DNA of 64,000 bases. Source: Carettochelys insculpta. Taxonomy: Eukaryota > Chordata > Testudines > Carettochelyidae. Under the pieces are notes generated by a model. The model was not told where the DNA came from and ran no database searches. It worked only from the letters and a program-made list of their open reading frames with translations. Both the position numbers and the translations under genes were made by a program. Shown one piece after another: positions 13,252-22,599 of the stretch. Positions within the stretch are counted from its first letter, which is position 1; every line of letters starts with the position of its first letter. Location of the stretch: positions 34,281,501 to 34,345,500 of the forward strand of contig NC_134150.1 of the NCBI RefSeq assembly GCF_033958435.1, given 5' to 3'.

Positions 13252-14043
13252 CAGGAGTCAGCAACCTGAGGCTCCGGAGCGGCATTCAGCTCTTTAAGGA
13301 GTCAGTTGCAGCTCCCTGCCCTAAATTTAATTGGTTTAATGGTTGGCAGAGTTGTGAGAGGGATCTGGCCATTAAACCAATTAAATTTAGTTCCACTGTT
13401 TCAGTGGTGGCAAGGCAGGAAGCCACCTGTGCTGCAGGTGGGGTAAGTGCTAAACCCACAGGAGAGCTGGCGGGAGGAGCCATGCAGCCACACTGTAAAG
13501 GAGGAAGAGGCGGCAGCTGCAGATGTGTCCAGAAGTACTGCCTCCTGCTGGCAGAGCACAAGCGCACACGTCAGTACAACAGACACCTGCAAGTTCCAGC
13601 TGTGTGAGATCTTCCACCAGATGCACAAGGAGTCCCACCATGCACAGCTGGAGGAGCTTGTTGGCTGAGGCAATTAATCCTAGGGATGTGGGGGGCGGAT
13701 TTCAGGGCTGAGGTGGGTAAAGCCTGGAGACTGGGGGGAAGGGGAGCAATGAAGGGTTGATACAAACATTGTTCCTTCCTGCTTCAGAAGAGCCTATCCA
13801 CAAGTGCAGCATTTTCCTTGTCCTCATTTGCTCTCCCCTGCAAGGGTGAAAGTAACAAACTTTCTAACTGGTACAAATCATTGTGTATGCACTGTTCTTA
13901 AAACAGGGGTTCCAAAAAACACGGTTTGATGTTATTTAAGGACTGTCTTGAATTCACATGCATTGCAGCTCTTGAAGTATTGGTTTTGTAACTCAATTTG
14001 AAAAGAAAATGGCTCTTTGTGCTATTTTGGTTGTAGACCCCTT
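13252..14043. mobile_element. hAT-like nonautonomous element
   Basis: Left end CAGGAGTCAGCAACCTGAGG and right end GGTTGTAGACCCCTT form an imperfect terminal inverted repeat of hAT type. The flanks GTCTAGAG (13244-13251) and CTCTAGCG (14044-14051) match at 6 of 8 positions, as for an aged 8-bp target duplication. The GC-richer middle (13400-13770) has overlapping short open frames on both strands but no recognisable transposase. Confidence 0.6.
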
Positions 14044-14139
14044 CTCTAGCGTCTGTAACCAATGTATTGCAAGCCAGACGTGTCAGACCCACTGATGGAG
14101 TATTCCATATGCTTTATGAAAATGTATTTATGACATGTT

Positions 14140-14753
14140 GGCTACGTCTACACGTGAAGCCAACATCGAAATAGCTTATTTCGATGTAGCAACATCAAAA
14201 TAGGCTATTTCGATGAATAACGACGTTGCACGGCATCACATCGAAATAGGCGCTGCGAGGGTACGTCTACACGCCAAAGTAGCACACATCGAAATAAGGG
14301 TGCCAGGCACAGCTGCAGACAGGGTCACAGGGCGGACTCAACAGCCAGCCGCTCCCTTAAAGGGCCCCTCCCAGACACAGTTGCACTAAACAACACAAGA
14401 TACACAGAGCCGACAACTGGTTGCAGACCCTGTGCCTGCAGCATGGCTCCCCAGCTGCCGCAGCAGCAGCCAGAAGCCCTGGGCTAAGGGCTGCTGCCCA
14501 CGGTGACCATAGAGCCCCGCAGGGGCTGGAGAGACAGCGTCTCTCAACCCCTCAGCTGATGGCCACCATGGAGGACCCGGCAATTTTGACGTTGCGGGAT
14601 GCGGATCGTCTACACGGTCCCTACTTCGACGTTGAACGTCGAAGTAGGGCGCTATTCCGATCCCCTCATGAGGTTAGCGACTTCGACGTCTTGCCGCCTA
14701 ACGTCGAAGTTAGTGCCGCTACTTCGAAGTAGCGTGCACGTGTAGACACAGCT
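14140..14753 (+). mobile_element. GGCTAYGTCTACAC foldback element, copy A (TCGAAATA type)
   Basis: Starts GGCTACGTCTACACGTG and ends ...CACGTGTAGACACAGCT, with exact 3-bp target duplications GTT (14137-14139, 14754-14756). Internal inverted motifs TCGAAATAGC/GCTATTTCGA and CTACTTCGACGTTGAACGTC repeat through both arms. It contains a 103-codon open frame (14421-14732) that is also present in copies B and C. No transposase motif is seen. Confidence 0.85.
14421..14732 (+). other. open frame conserved among three foldback copies
   Basis: 103 codons. The second half (from MATMEDPAI, then DADRLHGPYFDVERRSRAL) is shared with 55127-55492 (121 codons) and 55829-56056 (75 codons), both on -. Copy C has lost the upstream alanine-rich half. 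No domain is recognised. The frame runs through the terminal inverted repeat, so sharing may simply reflect recent copying. Reported as a question, not as a gene. Confidence 0.25.
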
Positions 14754-15004
14754 GTTATAACTCAATGTTGTACGCAAGATGGCTCTTGTAATATCACTGG
14801 AGAGACTAAAATCCACTAAATATGATTATTCTGTTTGTATGCACGTATGATTTTCACAGCTCAAGTTAGTAATATAGAACAGTGTACCTGTAATTGCATA
14901 TTTGCTACTTTATGTCTCACCCATTGATTACACCTCAGGGCTGCAATAGCCCATTAACAAGAGACAATGCAGCTTAACCTTTCTGTCACGAAGGATGGAG
15001 ACAG

Positions 15005-15310
15005 GGGCCCTGTGAAAGTGTGAGACTGTCGCCTGATGCTGGGATCCATTTTGGACACTAGTTTTCCTGCAAGAGTAGAAGGAAAATTGAGACCGAACAG
15101 GACGTATTTACACCTTCTGCGAAGCCCACTGACGGGTGGAAAGTGGGATAACCCTGGATTTAAGCTGTCCCTGCCTATCCCACCCAAGATGACTTCTGGA
15201 ACCAACGAAAAGTGCACGGGAGGGAAGGACCGGGCCAGCCTGGAGGGTGTCTGCCTGTGAGCTCGGAACAACTTCAAGGTGAGATATTCCGTACAGCTCG
15301 TTTCTCTGGG
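15005..15310. repeat. LTR-like block abutting the DYNLRB2 promoter
   Basis: Shares CCTGATGCTGG, CATTTTGGA and following spaced motifs with 6783 onward. It ends about where the CpG-rich promoter begins. Boundaries and family are uncertain. Confidence 0.35.
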
Positions 15311-15499
15311 GTATTACGCTTAGCCGCGACACGCGCGCCCGCACCAACCCTTCCTCGCACCCACAGAGCCGAGCCCCGACCTGGCTCCCCTACGCTGAGG
15401 GCCGGGCAGGAATTCGCGCGCGGCTCTTCTCTTCTCCGCCCCCCTGCCCCCGCAGCTCCCGCACTTCCGCTCCCAGTCGCACTTCCGGGCCTGCCCCAT

Positions 15500-15512
15500 A
15501 GCAACCGTTGCC
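15500..15512. promoter_or_regulatory. candidate RFX half-site pair (AGCAAC-C-GTTGCC)
   Basis: AGCAAC at 15500-15505 and GTTGCC at 15507-15512 each match an RFX X-box half-site, but they are everted with a 1-nt spacer rather than in the canonical inward order. A further perfect half-site, GGTAAC, overlaps the start codon and splice donor at 15562-15567. RFX/FOXJ1 control is expected for cilia-associated dynein subunits; binding here is inference. Confidence 0.4.
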
Positions 15513-15560
15513 AGGAGGGACTCTGGATCCTGTGCCGCTGACTCCGGCGCGCCCCGGGCC

Positions 15561-15563
15561 ATG
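15561..15563 (+). CDS. DYNLRB2: DYNLRB2 coding exon 1 (ATG only)
   Basis: The coding part of exon 1 is just the initiator codon, in the context GCCATG, followed at once by the splice donor gtaacg. The next exon opens with GCA (Ala2), so the junction is phase 0. The start was chosen because exon 2 opens exactly at residue 2 of the family and has no better in-frame ATG. The 5' UTR start is not defined; it lies within the CpG-rich block upstream. Confidence 0.9.
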
Positions 15564-18500
15564 GTAACGGGACCTTCAGCGCGCCCCGTGCCCTGCAGCT
15601 CCCGTGGGAGGGGAAGTGATTGAGCAGCCTGGGGGGGTGGGGCACAACCCTCAGCGGACAGCCCTCAGCGTGCTGGGGCGGGGGGTCCCCGAGAGACGGG
15701 GCTGCCCTGGCCGGGGAAGGAGCACAGGGAGCCACACACGCTATGGGGGGCGGGGGGGCTCCTCTGTGAGGAAAGCCGCATGGAGATGCCTTGATACGTG
15801 ACCCCTCAAACCCCGACCTGTCGACCGAACGGATCCTACCAACTCCACGGCCCCAGGAGGGCCGCTGCGGTGCGATGCTGCTTACCTGGGTAAATCCTGC
15901 CAGGTGGAGTCTCCTGTTCAGGCAGGAGGCCTTTCTGCGGGGATGAATATCAAAGGATATTCCTCCCTTAGCCCGCAGTAAGGGTACAGGAGTGTGAGTA
16001 GGAGTAGGGTAGGGCTACCCAGCCTCTTACCCCCACTGACCCCCTTAAAGCTAGGACAGAGTTAGCATAACAGACTTTTACTTCCATGACGTTTTTTTTT
16101 TTTTTTTAAGGCAGAAGTAGAGGAAACGCTAAAGAGAATTCAGGCTCATAAAGGGGTTATTGGAACAATTGTTGTAAACGCAGAAGGTAAATATATTGCA
16201 GTTTATAAATCTGATATAAACTTCAGAGGGGCAGTAAATGTAAACACATAAGCCACTTCAGTATGTCCTGTGTTATTAAACATTGTAACCACTAGACATT
16301 GTTTGCAAAAATGTAGTCAGGGTAGATTAGACTCTCATAAATGTGCCCACTCCAGCCTCGTGCATGCAAACTCTTATATCCACACATCTATAAATCTCAC
16401 CTTATATTTCTCATATCCTGCAATTTCTTTGATTCACCACCCTGGCTGTGTCTACACTAGCATTACACTTTTGCAAGGTATGCAAATGAGGAATTTGAAA
16501 ATGCAAATGAGGTTCCAGATACATAAATCTGCATCTTATTTGCCAATTCCTTTCAAATGAAAAGAAGTCAGTGTAGATGCAGCTCTGTCAAAAGTAAACC
16601 CCATTTTTGAAAGAACCTTATTCCTAATTGTTTTGAAAGGAGAATATGCAAATGTGGTGCCAGATATGTAAAGCTGCACCTTATCTGCATGCCTCTTTTG
16701 AAAGCACAATGCTAGTGTAGACACAGCTCCTGAGAGAAACATGGCAAATTTCCAGAATTTTGAGAATTAGGAATTAAGTGGAGCAACAATTGTTAAAAGG
16801 GCAGTATATTTTATTAGTTTTGACCACTATAGGTCTATTTTACAACAATTCATAGTCTGCTAGAAATCTAAATATATGCAGTGTTGTAACTATCAGTCTT
16901 GGTCCCAGGATATTATATAGCTGAGGGAGTACAGACCCACTGACATAGCAGGGTCAAAGGAGGGTGGAAGAAAAAAAGTGGGGCGGGTCATCTGTCATTA
17001 GTAGGAGCATCCCCCCACAATTTCCCCACCACCACCTTCTATACGAATCCTGGATTTTTATATACTCAAATCTGAAGATGTGGGTATTACAAACAAAAGC
17101 TCTTTACCTAATAAATAAATCTGTTAGTTTTTAAGATGCCAGAGGACTGCTTGTTTCTAGTGAAGCTACAGACTAACACCGGTAGCCGTCTGAGTTTAAG
17201 AATGATTTTCTTGGTGGTTGTGCTACAAATTTCCAGTTTGTCCCACAAACTGAGCATCAGTTCCTTTTAATCTAGGAAGGTTCCTAATGTGAGTTCATTT
17301 TCAGGTAATTTTTGGCCAGACGTTTCACTTTATTTAGGCCTTTAGAGGCTCACAGATTTTATCAAGGGTGCAGAGTTTGTTGGAATGGTCATTTGGTTTC
17401 AAGCCAATATCAACTTGACATTTTTATTCATTGCTGCCTTTTAAGCGATGGCTGCATTTTAAGTGGCCCTAGAAATATGAATATATGCAGTGTTGCAGCT
17501 AGCAGTCTTGGTCCCACTGGCTATGTCTACACAGGCAGCCTCTGTGAACAGATTGCACCTACACATAAAGCAGCTCAAAAGAACACACTACTCTGTTGAC
17601 AGAGAGCAGCTGGACTGCCCTGCCCTCTGTTGACAGAACAGCTGACCAGGAGTCTCCAGACAGGGCTGCCCAGGGAGCCAGAAGCCTTCTCTGTTGACGG
17701 AGCTGTTTATGCAGGCACTCTGTTGATGAAACACTGTAGATAGAGGTGTTATACCTGACTGGGGAGAGGTATAACACTGCCAGCTGAACCATGACAAACT
17801 CTCGACTGAGTATTTTAAGCATGTAGACGCTCAGTGGGGTTTGTCAACAAAAGCCCAGTTTTGTCAGAGGCTATGTCTAGATTACAGGAATTTGTCAACA
17901 AGTTTTTGTTGGAATATGTCTTCCAACAAAACTTTTGTTGACAGATTGTGGCCAAACTGCCAAGCAGATTGCAAGAGCAGTCCGTTCTGTCAGAGTTCTG
18001 CCAGACTGCCCAACCACTCTATCAGCAAAACAGCCAACTAGAAGCACAGCAGACAGGGCTGCCCAGCATCCCAGAAGCCCCCTCTGTTGACAGAGGACCC
18101 CTGGAACATCCAGACCAGCTTTCTGTCAACACGAGTGTTATCCCGCTCACCATAAGGTGGCTGACAAAACTGCTGTGTTCTGTTGATTTTACTTTAAACA
18201 GAACACCTTGGGTATTTGGGCACTCCCCAGGTTATCAACAAAATACTACTTTTGTCAAGAAAACCCTCTAGTGTAGACATAGCTTCTGTGAGCATGCAGA
18301 CATTCTCTTACTAATGTTCTTGAGAGAACCTGTTTTTGTCCTTATTCAATCCCTACCTCCAAATTGCTAGATTTCTATTTCTGCTAATTAATATTTCATA
18401 GATATGAGAGACAGAATACATTAGGTCATCCTTTTACATCCCCTTGCAGGGGAAGATTATTTTTGAACAGGATAATTAAGAATTAAGAGCATGTTAGGTT

Positions 18501-21500
18501 TAATTTCCCCAAATAATGCCTATGGTAAAGAGATTATAGTTTAAAGATATAATTCTAAGTTTTTCCAAATATTTGTCTTTAATGTTCCCTTTATTGCTTT
18601 CATCCCAATATTCTTTTATTATCACTCCTTCCTTCGTGTATTGCCCTTCAAGTGTATTTGAACGTTCTGTTCCTTCAATATTTGTTCAGTCAAATATACA
18701 ATATTAGTACTTTTATTCTTTTCTCATAAATTACTCACTGCTGCCTCTTACATTTTAGACATTGCTTTCTGGATTATTTACAATGTCAAAATGTTTTGTG
18801 GCATTGGGATATGCAAAGTTCTATCCATTATTTAGGAGTTGTCCCACCCTCAGGGTGAAAGCAGAGAATATTGTCTCACTGGCTTGTATCATGAGGCATC
18901 CATAAGCAGGTCAAAACCAAGGTAGCTTTTTTGTAAGTGAAACAAAAATATTAAACCCTGGTAATTTTGAGTTTTGCAGTTACATCATGATTGTAAAGAT
19001 TTGTTTTGTTATGACTGCATAGCCTATAAATATGGACATTTGACAAAAGATTACTTTTAATTAATTGAAATGGATGTTAATGTTGTCAGACTTTCAGCAG
19101 TAGGTGGGATGTGTTCATTGTCAAGCTTGCATAAGATTTTGGATCCATATGATGTGGACTATAGTCCATGATATATTGCAACTTTAACGAACTGTTCTGA
19201 AGTTGCAATGTGCTCAACAAATACAAATACACCATTTGAAGTCAGTCCCTTTGGTATTTGACAGAGACTATATATTTCCAATCCTAGTCCATCACTAAAC
19301 ATGTAAAATGCTTAATAAATGCAGTTGGTCAAAATGATTATTAGATGGTTATATTTAAAGTACACATAGTAGAAAACATAATCAGCGACGCTTAATGTAA
19401 TCTTAAACAGATGAATCTATGAAATTGATACGTATAACAGGCCATATAGTTTAATGTATATATATCCCTAAAGAAATAAACAGACACCTGGTGAGATTTT
19501 CAAAAGATTCTAGGCAGTGATTTCAGGTTTAGGCATCCTTTTTGAATATGGCCATATGTGCATAAGTATTAAGCAATGTAACTGGTTTTCCTATAAGATA
19601 TATAAAACCCAAAATCTAATTCCACTTTGTTAATAACAGACAATAAAAGACAAAGTCCAGATGTGCCCCTTTTTTTTTTTGCAGGAATTCCAATCAGAAC
19701 AACCCTAGATAACTCTACAACAGTACAATATGCAGGTCTTCTTCATCAGCTCACAATGAAAGCAAGGAGCACAGTAAGGGATATTGATCCTCAGAATGAT
19801 TTAACCTTTCTTCGGATCAGATCAAAGAAACATGAAATCATGGTAGCTCCAGGTAATAGAATCTCTATTCCAAAATTGTCACTGAAGTTGTGATTTTATC
19901 TTACTCCAAAGAACCACCTTTCTGAGGAGTGCCAAAATTTGACCTTTTGACCTCTATGCACAATCTGAGTGCCAGTGATACTTTAAGGTCACTAATAGTC
20001 CTAGTTACTACAGCTTCATTAATTAATAAGATGAAGAGCTTTCCCATTTAGGTGGTTGTTGGTAGCATTTGCTGGTCTGTTAATCCACTGGTGGCATAGC
20101 TTTGAACAAGCTCCTAGCTATATGGGGGAGGTGAGGCAGGGCTGAGCTCTGTCTCACATGCCGATGGGGAAAAAAACCTGCTTACATGCCACTCTCAGCA
20201 CCTGTGTCAGGGATTGCTGACCCCTGCTGCAGTAGGGCACGTACCTAATTAAAACAAAAGTAGAAGAGGTAACTGCTCGCTTTTCCTGTAAATCTTTTAC
20301 ATTTGGATAGGATGTACACAGTTTTCCACTGCTTTCATGTACATGGACAGCTACACTAGCATCTTGACACATAGGGATTATAGTATACCAATTCCAAGGC
20401 AAGACTTAAAGACCAGATTCCAAAGAAATGTTGGGCTGGAAGGGACCTCAAGAAGTGCAGCATCTTTCAGTTAGGCTAGTGCAAATATCCCTAGAGCACT
20501 GCTGACAGGTCTTTGTCTAGCCTGTTCTTAAAACCACCAAATCTTGCTTAGAAGTCTTAGACCTTAACTACTCTTATATAGGGTTTTTTCCACTAATAAC
20601 TAATCTAAATCTCCCTTGTTGCAAATTAAGCTAATTAATTATTGTCCTGCCTTCTCTGGTAGTGGACAATTATTGCTCACTGTTCCTTTTTAATAACTGC
20701 TTTTAACTGTCTTCAGATATTTTATGAGGTCTTCCTTCACTCTTTCCCCCAACCCAATACTAAACATTACCAATTTAACCTTTCCTTGCATGTCATTTTC
20801 GAAACAATTTTTTTTACTTCTCTTCCGGACTCTTCAATTTGTTCACATTTTTCCTAAACATTGACGCCTAGACTTGGACACAGTATTCCAGTGGAGGCTT
20901 CACCAGTGTTGAATACAATTGGGCTGTTACTGTCCATGTCTTACGTACAACACTTCCATTGGAGCTAGTTAGCTGCTTTTAGTATCTTTAAAAATATCCA
21001 CTTCTAAAATGGAAAATGGGGCAAGGAAATGATTTTTTTTTCTCTTAAAACTATTATGGTAGGGTCTCAACATTCAAGGGTTCTGTGTTTAGAACCCTTG
21101 CAAATGTTGATTTTTTGCAAATATGCAGGGTGCCCAGAGGGAAGCGGTGGCTACTGGTGCTCTGGCCCAGGGGGAAGTGGCGACTGCTGGATGCTCACAA
21201 ATAATCAAATTTATAAACATTAAGTTCATCAATTGTGAGACTCTACTGTACAAAAAAGAAATTCAGCAAACATGGCAAATGTGTTCTTTCCCCCCACCAA
21301 ATAGCAAAAGAATCACTAATCATCATCCATATATTGTTTCTAAGAATTCTACGCTTCTCCTTCATAAGAGGGTGTTTTAGAATTATACAATTGATCAGAG
21401 GGTATTAGCACCATTAACATAACAATTATAATTGACAAAGTAGTAATTCAGTCAGAAAATACTTGACTAGAGCTATATAACTGGTTTTGGTTCTCTGTGC

Positions 21501-22599
21501 CTTAAATATTGAGTCTGGTCTGGTCTGGCTATGGTCTGAACAAGTGGGTCTGTCCCACGAAAGCTCACCTAATAAACTATTTTGCTAGTCTTTAAAGTGC
21601 TACTTGACTGCTTTTTGTTTTGATAGTGTATAGACTAGCACAGCTTCCTCTCTGTTATTAATCCATTAGGCTACATTTACACTAGAGGGTTTTGTTGACA
21701 AAACTAATGGAGCATCTACACACAAAATGCATTTTGTGGGCAGTCTGGTGGCAAAACTCAGCAGTTTCACCAACAGCAATCTGGCTCTGCACAATGAGGA
21801 ATAACACCTTTGTTGACAGTTTGACAAAAAAGCCTTGTAGATGCTCTGGGGTAGGGGGCTCTGTCAACAGACAGGGCTTCAGGTTCAGACAACCCTGTTT
21901 GCTGAGCTTCCGGTTGGCCGTTGTGTTGAGGGAGTGGCAGAGCAGTCTGTCTGCTCTATTTACAGAGCAGACTGCTCTTTCAATCTGCTTATGTGTGGAT
22001 ATGATCTGCCAACAGAAGTTACTGTCGGAAGAGATCAGAAGTCATTGCCGGAAGATCTCTTCTGACAGTAATGTCTGTCAACAGATTGCTGTAGTGTAGA
22101 CATAGACTTAGTAGGGAGGGATGTGGCATTGGATTCACTATACTTGTGCCACCCTAATACTACTTTCACTGAGGTACTTCTTGCAACACTAGATACGGCA
22201 AGTCTATAGTTAGATTCCACCAATAGCACAGGGCAAAGTGGCAACACTGATGCCACTAATCTCACTGTTCTACTAGAAATTGTAAGTGAAGACAGTGCAG
22301 ATACATTAATGCAAAACTAATATAAGCAGAGTCACGCCCTATTACTTTACATACTAGCAGTTAGTCTTGTAGTTTTGTTAACTAAAATCATTTTCATCAA
22401 GCATGTTTTAGGGCAGAAACTTTTGATTATATTTGTTAAAACAAATAAAATCTATAAAGGTAAACTACTAGTAAATATTAACATTTCTGTAATACTTCAA
22501 TTTAAAATCTTATTCCTCCACAGATTTTAATTAAAATGTTCTTTTCTTTTCACAGATAAGGAGTATCTTCTGATTGTTATTCAGAACCCATGTGAATAG
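15561..22599 (+). CDS. DYNLRB2: dynein light chain roadblock-type 2 (four coding exons, spliced)
   Basis: Roadblock/LC7 light chain of cytoplasmic dynein. The family forms dimers that bind the dynein intermediate chain; DYNLRB2 is the paralogue linked to cilia (dynein-2/IFT) and testis. Coding exons are 15561-15563 (ATG only), 16111-16186, 19685-19852 and 22556-22599, joined to 291 nt or 96 residues plus TAG, the usual family length. Every junction has GT/AG: donor gtaacg after the ATG, acceptor after an uninterrupted T tract, donors gtaaat and gtaata, acceptor cacag. Introns are 547, 3498 and 2703 bp, with phases 0, 1 and 1. The protein starts [16 protein letters not shown], has [13 protein letters not shown] and [20 protein letters not shown] in the middle, and ends [38 protein letters not shown] and the NPCE ending favour DYNLRB2 over DYNLRB1 from known family differences. 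No lesion is visible. Confidence 0.96.
16111..16186 (+). CDS. DYNLRB2: DYNLRB2 coding exon 2
   Basis: 76 nt encoding residues 2-27 up to the first base of a Gly codon. The acceptor is a run of 17 T followed by aag, and the donor is gtaaat. It covers the first helix and the first strand of the roadblock fold. It ends in phase 1, and the split Gly codon (G|GA) is completed by exon 3. Confidence 0.95.
16444..16728. mobile_element. GGCTAYGTCTACAC foldback element in DYNLRB2 intron 2 (ATGCAAATGAG type)
   Basis: Ends GGCTGTGTCTACACTAGCAT and ATGCTAGTGTAGACACAGCT are complementary for 20 bp with one change. Target duplication CCT lies on both sides (16441-16443, 16729-16731). The arms carry TGCAAATGAG motifs, as in the element at 44921-46426. 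Confidence 0.85.
16865..16935. repeat. dispersed repeat fragment (CAGTCTTGGTCCCA type)
   Basis: TATGCAGTGTTGTAACTATC then AGTCTTGGTCCCAGGATATTA. The same phrase recurs at 17481-17517, cut off there by a foldback element. It resembles a common sauropsid interspersed repeat (GTTGGTCCCAGGATATTA); the family name is not certain. Confidence 0.45.
17065..17195. repeat. dispersed repeat (GAAGTGGGT...GTTAGT type), old copy
   Basis: CTGAAGATGTGGGTATTACA, AAAAGCTCTTTACCTAATAA, TCTGTTAGTTTTTAAGATGCC and ACAGACTAACAC occur in the same order as in the better preserved copies at 21485-21655 and 36604-37160. Confidence 0.5.
17519..18283. mobile_element. two abutting GTTGACA-type foldback elements in intron 2
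   Basis: The first begins GGCTATGTCTACACAGGCAG (17519). The second begins GGCTATGTCTAGATTACAGG (17869) and ends CTCTAGTGTAGACATAGC (18283). Both are full of the motif TCTGTTGACAGA and its complement. The first has no clear right end before 17868, so it may be truncated or interrupted by the second. No exact target duplication was found for this pair. Confidence 0.7.
19685..19852 (+). CDS. DYNLRB2: DYNLRB2 coding exon 3
   Basis: 168 nt, the largest coding exon, holding the central strands and second helix of the roadblock fold, including the highly conserved [20 protein letters not shown] stretch. The acceptor is a T-rich tract followed by gcag, the donor is gtaata, and it ends in phase 1 with a split Asp codon. 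The frame can be read on into the intron as far as a stop at 19890, but the donor and the family alignment show that coding stops at 19852. Confidence 0.96.
20424..20990 (-). mobile_element. CR1 LINE fragment in DYNLRB2 intron 3
   Basis: GGGCTGGAAGGGACCTCAAG marks the 3' tail. AATCTCCCTTGTTGCAAATT, GGACTCTTCAATTTGTTCAC and GACACAGTATTCCAGTGGAGG follow in the order of the CR1 3' region, on the - strand. Strongly decayed. Confidence 0.7.
21485..21655. repeat. dispersed repeat (GAAGTGGGTCTGTCCCACG type)
   Basis: Contains GTGGGTCTGTCCCACGAAAG, CTCACCTAATAAACTATTTT and TCTTTAAAGTGCTACTTGAC, ending near GACTAGCACAGCTTCCTCTC. It is the reverse complement of 36604-36775. No coding content. Confidence 0.6.
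21669..22107. mobile_element. GTTGACA-type foldback element in DYNLRB2 intron 3
   Basis: Starts GGCTACATTTACACTAGAGG and ends GTAGTGTAGACATAGAC, flanked on both sides by TTA (21666-21668, 22108-22110). Internal TTTTGTTGACAAAACT and GTCAACAGAC motifs match the copies at 17869, 26126 and 43001. The 135-codon open frame here is not shared with the other copies and shows no domain. Confidence 0.85.
22556..22599 (+). CDS. DYNLRB2: DYNLRB2 coding exon 4
   Basis: 44 nt after a cttttctttt-cacag acceptor, encoding [14 protein letters not shown] and TAG. The terminal NPCE is typical of DYNLRB2 (DYNLRB1 ends NPTE). The last beta strand of the fold is here. The 3' UTR follows. Confidence 0.96.

Larger units (their letters stand above)
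15290..15780 (+). promoter_or_regulatory. CpG-rich promoter region of DYNLRB2
   Basis: A GC-rich, CpG-dense block that stands out from AT-rich surroundings and covers the only coding start in the area. No clear TATA box is seen. Two ACTTCCG motifs, the second the ETS-like ACTTCCGG at 15481-15488, lie 70-100 bp before the ATG. Two RFX X-box half-sites lie close to the start and are listed separately. A housekeeping or cilia-type CpG promoter with dispersed initiation is the simplest reading; the initiation site itself cannot be placed. Confidence 0.75.

Noticed and set aside
13286..13765. Cluster of overlapping frames on both strands
   Set aside because: They lie inside a hAT-like element, with no transposase motif and no consistent frame.
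14140..14753. Possible captured host exon in the foldback element
   Set aside because: No match to a protein I recognise; kept only as a question under the shared open frame.
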